The notes under the pieces: model-generated
What the model was told of the DNA's origin: nothing
What the model saw: the letters and a program-made list of their open reading frames with translations, nothing else
The model's database searches: none
Source: Anarhynchus alexandrinus
Lineage: Eukaryota > Chordata > Aves > Charadriiformes > Charadriidae
Direction of reading: 5' to 3'
DNA: 64,000 nt
Assembly: GCA_008711295.1 (NCBI GenBank)
Contig: VUYV01000125.1
Span: forward strand, 2,357,812-2,421,811
Part shown: one piece after another, positions 39,601 through 52,147 of the stretch
Position numbering within the stretch: the first letter of the stretch is position 1
Layout: the number at the start of each line of letters is the position of its first letter
Translations under genes and position numbers: made by a program

Positions 39601-40452
39601 ATGGCAGCATCTTTAGAAATCCATCAGATTCCATGCTGACATTTGTCCAATCAACTATTTCTCTTGAAATTAATAGAGGATAGGACTCAAATTCAGAACT
39701 ATAAGAGATCTATGTCCCTGCCGGTTGCATGCATGAACTAAAATAGCAATAGCATTAACTAAGATCTGGTTAGTTGAAAGTTCACATTTTTCATACTCCA
39801 TTCAACTTCTTTCCCCACAATAGATTGTGACAAAAATTTGTCTACTATGTTTTCAGCCAAAAGCACTAAAAAAAAAAAAAATTCATCCCTGACTTTAAAG
39901 TATTTTAAAACACCATTCTTCTTCATTCATAATAAAGACAGTTCCTGCACACTGTCAGAATGCTTAGTAATTATTTGTAATGGTTTGTTAGTATTCTTTT
40001 TGGTGGAAAATTGAGTTTATCTCCTTTTCTCACTGCGTGGGATGTGCTTACTGATGTGATATGGTATCATTTTCACTCTCAGGACTCTCGGTGTTTTTTG
40101 ATCTGTTATGAACAAACTGAAAGTTATGAACAAACAAGTACTGTCCTTCTTCTTAAACCAAAATACGTATCTGGATAGGCTCTCCTTAGACATAGAAATG
40201 ACTACTACTAGCATCATATTTGTCAACTGACAATTTTTTATTTTATATCCCGTCTGTCTTATTGAGAAACACGTTTCAATGATGACTCGAATGCAAAGAC
40301 TGAATTTTGAGGAAAGCAGGTAACACTAAGGGTTTTTCATATATATCACAGCAAATCAGCCCTCAAGAAATCAACATCCCCCTCTTGAATTAGTTTTCAG
40401 AAATGCAGAATAATATCTCAATATAAACAAGATAAAGAATGCATTAAGCTAC
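36610..40452 (-). other. RASGRF2: RASGRF2 intron between local exons 10 and 11
   Basis: About 3.84 kb. It holds an AT/ATAGAT microsatellite (37386-37490) and a shorter TA run (37547-37560). The stretch 38560-39200 is less AT-rich and has overlapping short frames, none of which I recognise. Confidence 0.85.
37386..37490 (+). repeat. AT / ATAGAT microsatellite
   Basis: A complex AT-only-like run with repeated TATAGA and ATATAT units. Confidence 0.85.
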
Positions 40453-40589
40453 CTGACTTATATCACTTGTCCATGCAGCTTTCTCCTGTCGTGATGGGGC
40501 TAAAAGAACAACAGTGAAAGGAGGAGCATCCGTAGGTTCAACTACAAGCTTGAAATCAAGGTGTCCAAACACTTGTCCAGAACCTTTTG
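40453..40589 (-). CDS. RASGRF2: RASGRF2 local exon 10: PH2
   Basis: This 137-nt exon encodes [18 protein letters not shown], then [20 protein letters not shown], then WTSDISQ. It covers the later strands and the C-terminal helix of PH2, including the near-invariant tryptophan in KAAW. The acceptor is the TGTAAAG preceding CAAAAGG, chosen because it restores S-K-G-S and the phase. The donor is CAG|GTAGCT. The upstream pyrimidine tract is interrupted by a G/C-rich patch. Confidence 0.93.
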
Positions 40590-41437
40590 CTTTACAGCCA
40601 GAGGGGGGAAAAAAGTCAAAATGTGAGACTTCAGACTATAAAAGAAAATAATGGTTTCATTTAGAATGGAAGTTACTTTAAAACATCTCTCTGACAAAGA
40701 GCAAATCCAATTGGGGATCCAAAACTCATTGTGTTTTTCACATACACCAAATAAAAAAAAAAAAGCTGCAAACATGCAATAGTGGGAGTTGATATACATT
40801 ACTTTTAAAGATTCTAAATAAGGCTAAAGTCCTTCTAACACTTCTACGCTGATATATTCTCAGCATACTAGAAGCATACTGAAATGAATGAAACTACTTT
40901 CACAATTCAAGTGCAAAACTTGCCTAAAACTGCAGGATAGAAGCCAAAATGAGTAACAATAAAATCAGCTTGGGAATGTGTTTTGTTATTTCATTTGAAC
41001 AAGCTTGAAGTCAAGATTTGTAGGGAGTCCAAGACAAAAACTTTCCACTAATTCTGCCAACTCACTCAACCTCCGTGTATTTAAAAAACCCAATTATCTG
41101 CTTCCTCTTTTAAGCAATTTTCTTTTTTTTTTCAAGATCCTCTGGGTGAAGTTGTATACGAAAGTCAGCAAATAATTTATCACATTCCTTCAGCCACTCT
41201 ACTTGAAAATCCTATGTGGGATGTCAACAGCAAGAACAAATATAACAAAACAAACCCTTCTCCAAGCCAGCATGCCCATTATTAAAACGTCTATTTTACT
41301 GAATCAGTTTAATGCTGGATTCCTCTGGTTTCATGAAAGGGGAGAAAATATCAATTTGCTCTTATGAAAAATAAACAGTGTACCAATTTTAAAAAACTAG
41401 AAACTGTAATTACTACAAACAGCTGAATTTAACTTAC
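40590..41437 (-). other. RASGRF2: RASGRF2 intron between local exons 9 and 10
   Basis: About 0.85 kb of AT-rich intron. I see nothing in it beyond the splice signals at its ends. Confidence 0.85.
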
Positions 41438-41504
41438 AATCATCATCACTCACGTCTGTCTCCTCGATCAGTGTGCACTCTATTAAAGACAGAACACCTC
41501 CTGT
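41438..41504 (-). CDS. RASGRF2: RASGRF2 local exon 9: PH2
   Basis: This is the shortest exon in the window at 67 nt. It encodes TGGVLSLIECTLIEETDVSD, then DD, and ends on the first base of a split serine codon. The acceptor is TTTTCATAG and the donor is GATT|GTAAGT. EETDV differs from the EEPDA I recall in human, inside an acidic loop of PH2 that tolerates change. Phase and protein context fix the boundaries. Confidence 0.93.
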
Positions 41505-42485
41505 CTATGAAAACAAAGCACATTTTTCACAAATTCTGACATTCATTCCCATTTGTCATTATAGTAATTTTTAAACTGTTACACCTTACTCTGAGATTTT
41601 ACATTACACAGAGCTCTTAAGAAGATACATCAATTTCATGATGCATATTTTTCCTCAAGAACTAAACCCAGATAGATAAAATATGTTTTTCTTAATCCAA
41701 CAAATCAACAATATAGTCAAATATACAAAATTTCTTTCATTTTTACTGTGCTATAATTTATCTCACTTAAAGGCTTGTTCACAAGTTTCAAAAAAGGTAA
41801 CTAGAATTTCACCTTCTCCTGAAATTAAATCAAATGCATACAAGATTTTTTTAAAGGTTCAGTTGTAGTCTATTTACTTTGCAAAATACTTGAACTACTT
41901 AAGGGGTGCAAAGTGAGAAAGCATACAGTCTTAATAATCTCTCAGCAATGTCTTTGTCAAATTAAAATTCTATTCAACATAATCCACTCTGTAAACTACC
42001 AACATCTCCTTATTCAAAAGCCAACGCTATGAAAGCCTGATTCTCAACAAACATAACTAGAGTGTTCTTAGAAGAGCTTTCAGTGCTGCTCAGGAAAACA
42101 AAAGTGACTTTTAAAATTAATTCTATTAGAGCTCAGGAAAATATCCTTTGGTAACCATGGGGTTGTACTGGCTGGTTTATGTACTGAAAACTGACTCACA
42201 TTCAGCACTAGCTTATACAAATAGACACACCAACGTCTTGTTTCTAAGCCCCAGCTTATTAGAATTACATGGTTCTAGAAAAAAAATTGTAGTTAGTAAG
42301 AACTTTGGCTGAATTCTATTATTTGTAATAAGAGGACAAAGCAGTTAACTACTGCGCATCACCTCACTTCCGTTTATAACAACACAATGAAATCTGAGGT
42401 TAAAGCCATAAAATAATAAAATACTGAAATTTCACTGAAGCTGTGTTTTCATTTTGTAAGTTGAGTCATAATGTAAAGTTTGTAC
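41505..42485 (-). other. RASGRF2: RASGRF2 intron between local exons 8 and 9
   Basis: About 0.98 kb. I see nothing in it beyond the splice signals at its ends. Confidence 0.85.
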
Positions 42486-42646
42486 CTTGAGAAGATGCAG
42501 TTTTCCTCCTGAACTTCTTGTACAAATTAAAAAATGTTTTGTAAATAAGAAGCACTGCCTTTCTCCTTCTTTCTTCAAAGATAATGATCCTAGACGAACT
42601 TTACTAAGTTTTCCCCTCTCAACTGAAGGGACTTGAATAAGGGAAC
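42486..42646 (-). CDS. RASGRF2: RASGRF2 local exon 8: start of PH2
   Basis: This 161-nt exon encodes [20 protein letters not shown], then the first PH2 strands including [15 protein letters not shown] and GGKLHLLK. It ends in phase 0. In DH-PH modules the second PH domain packs on the DH helices and binds membrane or partner proteins. The acceptor is TTATTATCAG. The donor is AAG|GTACAA, weaker than GTAAGT. A 5.06-kb intron separates it from exon 7. Confidence 0.95.
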
Positions 42647-45140
42647 CTGATAATAAAGATGCAAAATTTACTGTACTATAGTAATATTTAGTAGGCACTG
42701 TTTAAAGTATTAATGCATTGAATATTATGATACTTATTAATGCAACTTTTCATTCTAGTAAGTATCAATATACATCAGCATCTGTTTTAAGCATGAGTTG
42801 ATCATCTTTTTTTGCACAAGTTCACTTTGTTTTTTATGATAAATAGACTCAAGCAAGTACAGTCTAGACTAATACTTAGGCACATGGCAGTATTAGATCT
42901 TGGGCAAATTCTTATGCAATTTAAACACACTAATAGCACATTGATTAGAAAATGAAGCTGAACAGCTAACTGCACTTTGGACAGCTGCTAGACTTGCAAA
43001 AGATACATTACTTAGAAGTCAAAGAGACAAAGGATGAAAAGAACAGGTTTTGGAGAGAATAGTTTGTGTACGTGTGTGTGCCTGTGTGCAAGAGAGATGG
43101 AAATGAAGCACGTGTCTTCTTATCTTATACAGCATGATTTTCAGTGCTCCACAGCTCATCTAAAATGTGTTACCAGTAAAACACTTGTGAACTAAATTGA
43201 ACCTGGTTGCATAAGTCTGAATTTGTGCTCTGCAGAACTCCAGACTGGGGACAGCTTTGCTTCTCTGCCATTTCATACCTCAAAACCAGTCTCTGACCAA
43301 CTTTTCCAGATTGGTATCACCACGCGTGTCACTTCTGAATTTGGATCTGTAGTTAAATTTGGTGGTGAAGTGCAATTCCTCTCTATATCAAAGGGAAGGA
43401 TTTTATGATACAACTTGCTGTTACCAGACAGGGCAGCCAAGAGACCTCCTAATCTCATTCCCACACATCTATACTTACTATCACCCTTACACATGGGCTC
43501 TCATCTTATTCCAACATTAGCTAGCTAATAGCGCTAAACCAGCAGGAAACTAATGCTATAAAGAAGTAGCTGACGTAACTCGCTGATATGTCTCACCGCA
43601 AGGTCAAAAAAGCACCAGTGATGATGCAAAGGAAGTAACCGCAGCAGAAGCAGCATGAGCGGAATGGATATTGGCCCGCCTCTTTCAGAGGCAACAAGAT
43701 ATCGGACTAGCATAGCTATATCAAAGCTCAAACTAGCAGCAGCGTCTTGACACAATGCAAGCTGAAACAATTATCCTTGAAATATTAGATTAGTAATTCT
43801 TATCTGCGTTGTCAAAAAAAATTATCTTGTTCAAAGTTCACATACACAATCTTAAACTAACAAACAGAGAAATTAAGGTAACTGGAAAAGCTACTGTTAA
43901 TCTACATTTTTCTACACTTAGCTCCTTCTATATATTTAATTAGCCTTAAGTTATTAATATATTTGAAACTTACACTGTCTAGCATAGCAAAATATACACC
44001 AGTAAATCCGCAATGGAACAGTGTCCTTTGACAGCCAATTCAATTTAAACTAAATGTGTACAACGCAATTCGTGTCACTGCAACAAAACAGTGGAGTAAA
44101 GTTATACTCTAGAAATTTGCAAAGGTCTGGAACATTTTTTTAGGTTCACTTAAATTCTGACTAAAATCCACAGATACTCATTGGTTGTTTTACATCTCCC
44201 CCGGACAAAGCAGCCTACCTGCCTCAACCGTGAAAGACAGGAAGGAGATCATTCCCATGTGTTGGAACGGTGACTTTTCCTCGTTACACCGGCTGCCCCC
44301 TGGGCCTCATTGCAAGGCCAAGCAGCGTGTACAAAACAATCCCCAAGCAACTTCCCATCACAAAATTCTCAGTGTTGTTTTTCTCCTGAAATTCCCTCTA
44401 CACATTTAGGGTAACAATATTCAACCTGTATGTTTTGTTCCTGCTTTGCTTCTTAGAATAATAGTATCTATAAATATGATACACTTACAGACACAGCTTT
44501 ACAGGTAGCTTTTATTTTATTTTTTTTTATTTTCATTAGAATGTTTTCAGGAATACTATATTCTGTTCTCTTAAAGTGGGCTGGAGGTTAAATGGTGTTC
44601 TTGTATGGAGATGAAATGTTACCATTTTATAAGGTAAATCAAAATAAACTAGATTTTTTAAATGCAGAAAAGACAGACTGCATTATCTGTCTTTGATACT
44701 CAGTGTGTACAGAGAGAAACACATCTCCTATATGTGCTGCATGGCTGACATCAAGCTGCATTCCCATCAAGCTTTTGTGATTAATGAAACTGGGCATTTG
44801 CCCACCATCCATTCTACTACAGATTTCCTCTTAAGGAAAAAAATGGTCACAATTGGCCAATGTACAGTTGCAATGAGCAAGTGAGGCTAATTTTAGAACA
44901 TTTGTTAATAGTATAGTTTGGACAATCAGTGTAATCTCAGGAATTTTTATCCAGCTACAGACCTAAGCACATTCAGTACTTCAATACTGCCAGAATAGTC
45001 ACTCTATTAGCCTTTGTTTGATCCAAGAAATAGAAAAGGTTGTATTTAAATTAAAAAAAAAAAAAATAGCCTACATGTAACTGCCTGATTTACAAATTCA
45101 GTTTGACTTTCTCCATTCTGGAGGTGTTTTAATTTTACAG

Positions 45141-45340
45141 CAAGGACAGTCAAACACTGGAACCGGTTGCTCATTCAGAGAAGCTGTGGAGCCTCCATCC
45201 TTGGAAACAGCCAAAACCTGTCTGGACACGGTACAGAGCAACCTGCTCCAGCTGATGCTGCTTTGAGCAGGTGAGATTGGATTGGATAATTTCCAGAAGT
45301 TCCTTCCAACCTCAACTGTTCCATGATTTTGTAATTGTGA
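45141..45340 (+). mobile_element. CR1 LINE 3' tail, old copy
   Basis: About 200 bp of diverged CR1 3' end. It shows the C-terminal coding remnant (CACTGGAACCGGTTGCTC, then the GAGCCTCCATCCTTGGA stretch) and the terminal AAGTTCCTTCCAACCTCAAC with a decayed ATGATT end. Substitutions and small indels have broken the frame. It has the same orientation as the CR1 at 56586-58366 but is clearly older. The minus-strand open frame over it is a shadow. Confidence 0.8.
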
Positions 45341-47093
45341 TATATTTACCAGTAGAGGTAAATTCATAGCAGCTGATGGCAGGAAGATCGCACAGAGTGT
45401 TCGGAGGCATCTAAAGAGCCTAGAGATGGCCATATGTCTGGGTGTCAGCCAATGCTGAATTGCAGATTGAGACTCCCCATGTTTCCTTTAGACTTTTAAA
45501 GAAAATGTTCCTTAATTGTCTGCCATTACTTACAGTGTGCCTGACAATAATGTCTCTATCTAATCAAGAGACAGAGAAAAGCAGACCCCAAGGGACCTGA
45601 AGGGGAATCCACAATCTATAGTGCAAAGCACTGCCAGAGATAGGTCCTATGGACTCAACTTGTATAGCTCAACAGAATCAATCTCTTCTTAGAGTAAAGT
45701 ATATAACATATGGCAAAGTTGTAACTAACCGTCACAGAAAAAGTCTGAACAAAGGTAAAGGCACCTCTCTCCTTTTTTAAGCTAAGAGGTTTCCTGTACC
45801 CATCTACACTGATCAACACAAAGAATAGGAGCCTAATTGAAATTAGAGGAGATGATGGACATCTCTGTCAAAATGACCCTTCTGTCAGATATGAAAGGAA
45901 AATGGGTTCTGTGTTTTACTTTAGTAGCTCTGCTCAGATTTCTGCACTTACACAAAATCATATGCAGTGGATGTTCCAAAAGCTAAACAGTGGTACAGCC
46001 TTCTGTAACATACTGTCTTGTCCACTGTAATTTTCTGTATGCCCAGAAATAAATCTGAATTTAATATACTTAAAGTATAGGTTTCACCTGGGTCTAACAC
46101 TTCAACAGTAATCTTTTCCAGACAGATTCCCACAGAAAAAATAATAAGCTTTACTGATGAAACACTGCATACACAGACAAAATAATACCAGCCAATATTA
46201 AGGGGCAAAACCCCAATAAATATATAAATGCAAAATATTGTAATCATCTTGAAAAAAAAATTCTAAAATATAATTAAATTGTATGGTACAAGGATAATGA
46301 CAGCCCTAATTTTTTTTTGCTGTGAATCCAACACAACAGCTTTATATTTTTGTCAAAGCCATATTCGTAACTCTTTAAATACATCAGTTACAACAAATTC
46401 ACATATTTAATGAAGAATCAAGTAATTTAATAATGACTGTTTTAAAAACAAACTCAGAAGTTATTACAGAATGTTTCATAGTTAGGCCATATGACTACAG
46501 AAACACTACAGAATGGATTTCAAAATGTATACAAAGCCTATTAATTACCAGCTGTGTATATGGATCTATTAAATACCAAATGTTCTGCTGAGGCTCTCTA
46601 GAAAAGGCCTCATGAAGGGATGTGCCTAAATTACATTCCTAAGCTTTCCTAAACACATTTGACACTTTTCAGGCACAAAGAAGCTTTTAAGCAGTCAAAC
46701 CCTATGCTGCAGATCTGTAGGTAGTGAATACAAACTTGTTTTACAAGATCCAGAAGTAAATTATTATATAAATGGGACAAAAACAAGCTTCAGTTACAAA
46801 GTTTTCACATTTTCTGGTTTAACATTAAAGTGAAACCCACCAAATAAGAACTGCAACCAGTTTGCAGTTCCTGGTAAAATGTGACACGTTAAATGGAAAA
46901 GTTACTTTATCACTATTTCGTGGAACTTAACAACAAATTCCACCTCTGCTATAACTAAGCTTCAATAGAAGGAGTTTCCAAAACCCCAAGAACAGACAGA
47001 AAGGAATACAGTATGGCTCTTCCCCTCTTGTTTTGCTAACTATTATATTAGAAGTAATCCTACATTCCTGGCAGAACAGGATGCCTTTTCTTC

Positions 47094-47588
47094 ATGACTT
47101 CTTCTTGCAGAAGTGCCTTTTATATCTATCTTGAACTTCTACTAAAGCCCAAAAATGCATCTCTCAAGAGGCAAAGTGAGAATGTTCAGGTATTACATCT
47201 ATGCTCGCCCTATCAATTTGAGAGGTTTCCAAAGCACCGAGAAAAATGGGAGCAACTGACAGCTCTTTTCTTTCCTAGCAATCACTTTACCAGTGACAAA
47301 GTTTCAAATTTCTCCTGCACTTTTTCCCAAATGTTGGTATCAGCTGGGACTGCCATGTTAACTGGCCAAACAGCCCTGGTCTCTGTGGAACTGAAGGTAA
47401 TTTCCACCCCTCTGAAGATCACAGTCCAGGCAGAATGTACAGTAATGTCCCATGGGTGCTTTACCATTCATGTGCTGATGTTTTTCATGGCTCCTGAAGA
47501 AAACAGCATAGAAGTGGGGTTCAGCTACAGCCCAGAATTAGTTGTCATCAGGACATTTTGTGACTTACCCTCCACAGACCATGAGTAG
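47094..47588 (+). other. Unassigned 164-codon open frame in intron
   Basis: The longest open frame outside the CR1, antisense to RASGRF2 and ending about 120 bases from exon 7. The predicted product is mixed in composition with no domain I recognise. The opposite strand is also open over part of it (47282-47467). The base composition is less AT-rich than the flanks, as in an old transposon fragment. I cannot say whether it is coding. Confidence 0.25.
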
Positions 47589-47708
47589 TCTTAGGATGTT
47601 AGCTGTGCTCAGTGCGGTGACCTGCCCAATGACGGCAACATGAACTCTGCTGGTTTTAATGCAATTTTTTCATTATTATGTACATAGCTTTAAAGAAGAA
47701 TGTCTTAC

Positions 47709-47827
47709 CTTGGCGTATAAAAGTTTGGCTGGTATCTAGTAATATATCACAGCCTTCTACTATTGTTCTTTCTATGGCTAGATTCTTCCGGATGTTTTCT
47801 GTGTCACTCACTTCATCATGCATCACC
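47709..47827 (-). CDS. RASGRF2: RASGRF2 local exon 7: end of DH domain
   Basis: This 119-nt exon encodes [20 protein letters not shown], then [19 protein letters not shown]. This is the last DH helix and the linker into the second PH domain. The acceptor is GTCTAACAG and the donor is CAAG|GTAAGA. The exon ends on the first base of a split glycine codon. ERTIVEG carries a threonine where I recall methionine in human. Confidence 0.95.
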
Positions 47828-49787
47828 CTGTTAGACACAAAATGCACTTTAAATTCCCTGAAATGTACCTTGCACCTCTTGTGTCTGTTTTCACTTGCAC
47901 TTACACGCGGTAGACACAGAAGATAGCTGATGTCCTTTGCCACCTGCTACAAAACGGATATACCCATGTGATACATGATTGCTCTAGAGCAAGTTTCTGG
48001 CCTTTTTTTCCTCCCTTTCAAATCATTTTTGCAATCACTTCATTTTTTCAGCAGTGGAACCAAGTTTGCCAGACTCTTATTTAGGCTATTCCTAAACATA
48101 TCTGACAGATGCCACCAAGCTAAAAACCTCCCACAGCTGATAGAATAGTACTTCTTGATCCTTAATACACTAGGCTGTCACAAACCTGGAAGCGTTTCCT
48201 AGCATTTTGTATCAGTTACAACACATCGTAGAGTCCCTGCCCATGACTATAGGTTCCCACTCTGCTTTGCTTCAGTTTACACCTCAATGTACCATTCACT
48301 TCCCCTTTACTTCCTATAACAACCACAGCCTTGACAGCTCACCGCTTACTTTCTTCCACTTTTTTCATAGCCATCCTCCCCTTACGCAGAGAAATAAAGA
48401 TATTTTCAAGGCTGAAACCAACCCAGAAGTTTATACAGTGTTGTGATGTATAATACTTTCCTAAACTGGTACCAGTCTGCCCTATCTGAAAGCTCCTCCT
48501 CCCTCAGAACTACATTAAAGGGATGGAATGAGTCACAATGGTGTAAATTTATGGTCTATACTGCCTGCCTTATGAGCAGAGGAGGATCAATCAGTCTCAG
48601 CCTCCAATTCTGAACGTTCAGTGACAAATTAGTTGGATCAGCAATGAACTCTGACTTACGAAATGAAGCAAGTCAAAGCTGATTGATCTGCCTGTGCACA
48701 TAACCCCGGCCAGAGAAATTCTCTGCTTTGCCTGAGTGGAAAGGAGACATCACTTCTTTCTACTTCAGATGGCCTCAGAACAGGGCAGAACTTGCTGAAC
48801 ACTGCAGGAGTAAAACACAGACATTTCTAAAAAAGATACTGCCTGCCCAGCTCTTTAAGAAGTTAGAGCTTGAAGAAGTGGTACGAGGTGATCTGACTCA
48901 GAAAGCTGCCTCTGTTAGAGATACAGCAGGACAAAAAAGAGAAAATTATAAGCTGCAAATTAACAGGTAGTTTGCACAAGGTAGAAACTTTGCCTTAACA
49001 GAAAAAGAAAACTGAGCAGTCAAGAGCATGCAATTAACAAAAGCTATAAAGTGATCCCTCTTTTACAACTAAATATTCTCCAAGTACATCTTTGGTGAAT
49101 ACTCCAGCTACTCGAGATTTATAACCTGGAGTTCATGCACCATTTCTTTGTTCACAGCAGAAAATTGTGTTTCCCACAGACAACAACCAAATTTCTTACT
49201 GGGCTGACAGAGGGGAACATCTGAGAATGGACTGGGAGTTCAGGGAAGAGCTTCATTTTGCAGGTTTCTACAGGGAGCACCAGTTCTCAAAATATATCTT
49301 TAGTTCCTGTTTATCTGGCATTATTTGAAGCATATGTGAAAATCAGTTATTTCATCAACGCTCATAACTATAACAGATTGAGAACTCAGTGCTTTTCAAG
49401 ACCCTGATAGATTCCCATTGCCACAGAGTATCAGAAATGCTCTTTTACTGTAAAATGTGAAAATATACAAATATTTCTCTACGTAAAGAAACGTCATAAC
49501 CCAGGAGTAGGTGTTTCCTATAGCAAATCCTATTATCCCCTACCCAAAATACAAGGAGACACTTGTAGATTTATGTTAGCCCCCAAAAAATAGAAGACCC
49601 AAAATATTATGTTGGGGTACTTTGGGTTTTTTTTTTCATTATCTTTGTTTGGTTTTGGTTTTGATCCTTTTCTTTAAAAGAATTTTTTTAAAAAAGAACA
49701 AAACCAAACCAAAATAAAGAAAACAGATTTTTCACTTCAAAACCTTTGATTCAAGATTATCAAAATATAAGGCAGAAAAAATCTTAC
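47828..49787 (-). other. RASGRF2: RASGRF2 intron between local exons 6 and 7
   Basis: About 1.96 kb. It contains an imperfect inverted repeat built from G/T-rich and A/C-rich arms (49643-49722) about 65 bases downstream of the exon 6 donor in transcript sense. Nothing else is recognised. Confidence 0.85.
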
Positions 49788-49897
49788 CTTGAAAGTTCTT
49801 CTAGTTTAGATTTAGCAAATTCAAGGCTTTTTCGCTCAACATGCTCATGTGGTGTGTGAGCCAGAAGTTCATGAAGTGTTATAATATATCTAGGAAT
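49788..49897 (-). CDS. RASGRF2: RASGRF2 local exon 6: DH conserved region 3
   Basis: This 110-nt exon encodes [20 protein letters not shown] and continues to KSKLEELS. It carries the third conserved DH region, the long helix that contacts the GTPase switch regions. The acceptor is TTTGTTTTAAG and the donor is CAAG|GTAAGA. It ends on two bases of a split arginine codon, which the next exon completes. Confidence 0.95.
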
Positions 49898-51428
49898 CTT
49901 AAAACAAATTAGGTATAAAATCAGTAAATCCTTAAAAGAATAATTCCAATGCAGCTTTTTCCTAAATATTAGCTGTTACCTTGATCAGAAAAGTTTTGCA
50001 AACATAGCCTTTTTAAAATTAATATCCACAGCTAAATTATTATACATAAATTCTAAATATAATACAGTCAAAAATACTGAACTTTTGGGTGATAGAGACT
50101 GCATACATATATTTTCAGCTTGAGGAAGCGCAAGGTCCACTTACTACATTTTAAGGAAACGATCAGATCAGAGGCAGCCACAAATATGGTATTTAATTTC
50201 ATTGTTTCATGCTACTATCCAAGTGCCCATACAGAAAACTTTCAAAACTCCCTGGGAGATCCTTCCCTTAGTTTTATAGGATATGAGCATCTAAAGTTCT
50301 TGTGACTGAAAATGCCAGCTGACCTGTTTGCATTCAGATAAAATTCATGTTGCTCTGCGGGACACTGAAGAATATGCAGTATTTGACTATGAAGGGCCAC
50401 AGGGTAGCACAAGGACCCTGATCCATTTATTATTACTTAAAGTAGTTTCAGGACTTTTAACCAGGACTGGTATAACTTGTCTCAATGGAATAAAGGTTAC
50501 TTAGGAGAAGGAGGCATGACTTATTATGCTGAAGTGAAAAGTCATCAGCAATGACATCCTCCGTCACATATGAATAGGACCCTCTCTCTCCCTTCTAAGA
50601 CCCCATGACCTTGTTTCAAAAAATCCAAAAACTTGGAAGTATACAAGCTCAAAGCTAAAAAAATGTATTGTTACAGGTGCTAATGGCCCTTTAGGCTAAC
50701 ATGAATAACTAGCACTAACACAAGTGTCACTGACACCCCCTTTTTTTTTTTACTCTACTTGGTTTGCCAGTAACTGAACAAATTGAGAAGGTTCACTATT
50801 CCCTTGACGATTAAAACGTTAGGTTAAATGTAAAAGACACAAAATCGTCAGACCAGTGTTTCACAGATCTCTTAAAACAGTTGCAAATAATTAATCCAGG
50901 CAGATCAAGACAAAATATCAGAAGGATAAACAAAGTTTTCAAAACTTTTGCAATATATTTTTCATTTTCTAAAGACCAAGTCACAGGAGAACAAAGTGGG
51001 AGGAAAGTTTTAAAATGTATCCCTAGTAAAATGCTTGTGGCTGCTCTAACTTGCTGTGCTAGTTATATTATCCCTCTCTGGGCTTCTTCATAATCCTGCA
51101 GCAATTGTTTCTCAGCTTTTTTTTCTTTTGGCGCTAGTCCTCATGCCACATTCTCCTTCAACATATGTAAGATTCTGAATAGAGATGAACCAGTGTAGTT
51201 GGAGAAAAGATCTCTAGAGGCAGAGTTTCAGTATAATAACGAAATAAATGTTATTTCAGTACAATAAATAACTAAATTTCATAATAATAATGAAATAACT
51301 AAATTAATTTGCATGAGAGTATTTTTAGTTAAGCAAGAAGAATCTTCAATCAATTGTAATGTCAGTAACGCAAAATGAATCAACCAAATATTAAAAACAA
51401 AGAATCACAAAAAATACACAGAGACTAC
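49898..51428 (-). other. RASGRF2: RASGRF2 intron between local exons 5 and 6
   Basis: About 1.53 kb of AT-rich intron. I see nothing in it apart from short AT-rich imperfect palindromes near 51240-51305. Confidence 0.85.
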
Positions 51429-51622
51429 CTGAAACATGGGGTAAGTAAGGAAAGTTTCCAGCATCCGCCCCTCACATGCTGGGTTGGCTTCATATTGCTT
51501 CAAGAGTTTGTCAAAATCTCTGTTTTGCTTACAGTTTGCCAGTACTTGTAGACTATATTGATGGTTCCGAACAAATTCTTGATATATGTTCAGCATTGGC
51601 AGCAGAATGTCAAATAAGTCAG
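51429..51622 (-). CDS. RASGRF2: RASGRF2 local exon 5: DH domain core
   Basis: This 194-nt exon encodes the second conserved DH region: [20 protein letters not shown], then the [18 protein letters not shown] segment, ending TFLTYPMFQ in phase 0. The acceptor is TTTTTCTATAG and the donor is TTCAG|GTAGTC. The sequence looks nearly identical to mammalian RASGRF2 across the exon, as expected for the core of the exchange fold. It joins directly to the [12 protein letters not shown] block of the next exon. Confidence 0.95.
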
Positions 51623-52067
51623 CTATAGAAAAAGTCAAGAAATGCTGTTTTTCCAGCTACCCATCTCTTGAAATATATCTTTAAAGAAACTACTGTGTTC
51701 TATTGCAGTGAATTACTATAATCAGTTCTGTTTCCAATATACTGGGATTTTAGAAACATTAAACTTGGCTCTTCCACCTGCCAAAACATGGTTGTCTTGG
51801 TTAGCTAATAATCAGACAATATCACTGAAAATTCAGGGGTCCATGTCTAATCAATACTTAGGGCAGAGGCATTCTCATACACAGACTGGAAGACAGTAAT
51901 TACTGCCCACGTGGGACTCCCACTATACTGGATCTTGTAGTGTTAGTTCTGGAAACACGTTTCATTCAAAAAGGACTTTGAAAAAGTCCTGTCTTTAAAA
52001 ATAAAAAAAATGTAATTTCAAAAACAAATATGAACATTTTACCCCTAGAGAAAATACAGGAACTTAC
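51623..52067 (-). other. RASGRF2: RASGRF2 intron between local exons 4 and 5
   Basis: 445 bp of intron. I see nothing in it beyond the splice signals. Confidence 0.85.
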
Positions 52068-52147
52068 CTAGGATTAAGGTAGGCCAATTAGCTATTCTTG
52101 CTTTTAAGCCTTGGTGAAATATCTCATGAAGAAACATGATTGTTTCA
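52068..52147 (-). CDS. RASGRF2: RASGRF2 local exon 4: DH domain
   Basis: This 80-nt exon completes the split serine and encodes [20 protein letters not shown], then WPTLIL, ending on the first base of a split alanine codon. It is the part of the DH domain between its first and second conserved regions. The acceptor is GTTTTTCAG and the donor is CTAG|GTAAGT. It is too short to stand out as an ORF and was found by matching the expected protein and splice phases. Confidence 0.94.

Larger units (their letters stand above)
42647..47708 (-). other. RASGRF2: RASGRF2 intron between local exons 7 and 8
   Basis: About 5.06 kb. It contains an old CR1 3' tail (45141-45340), a short TG-rich run (43064-43092), and an unassigned 164-codon plus-strand frame (47094-47588) ending about 120 bases from exon 7. 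Confidence 0.85.

Noticed and set aside
45098..45433. 111-codon minus-strand ORF
   Set aside because: It is the reverse of the old CR1 tail and has no independent support.
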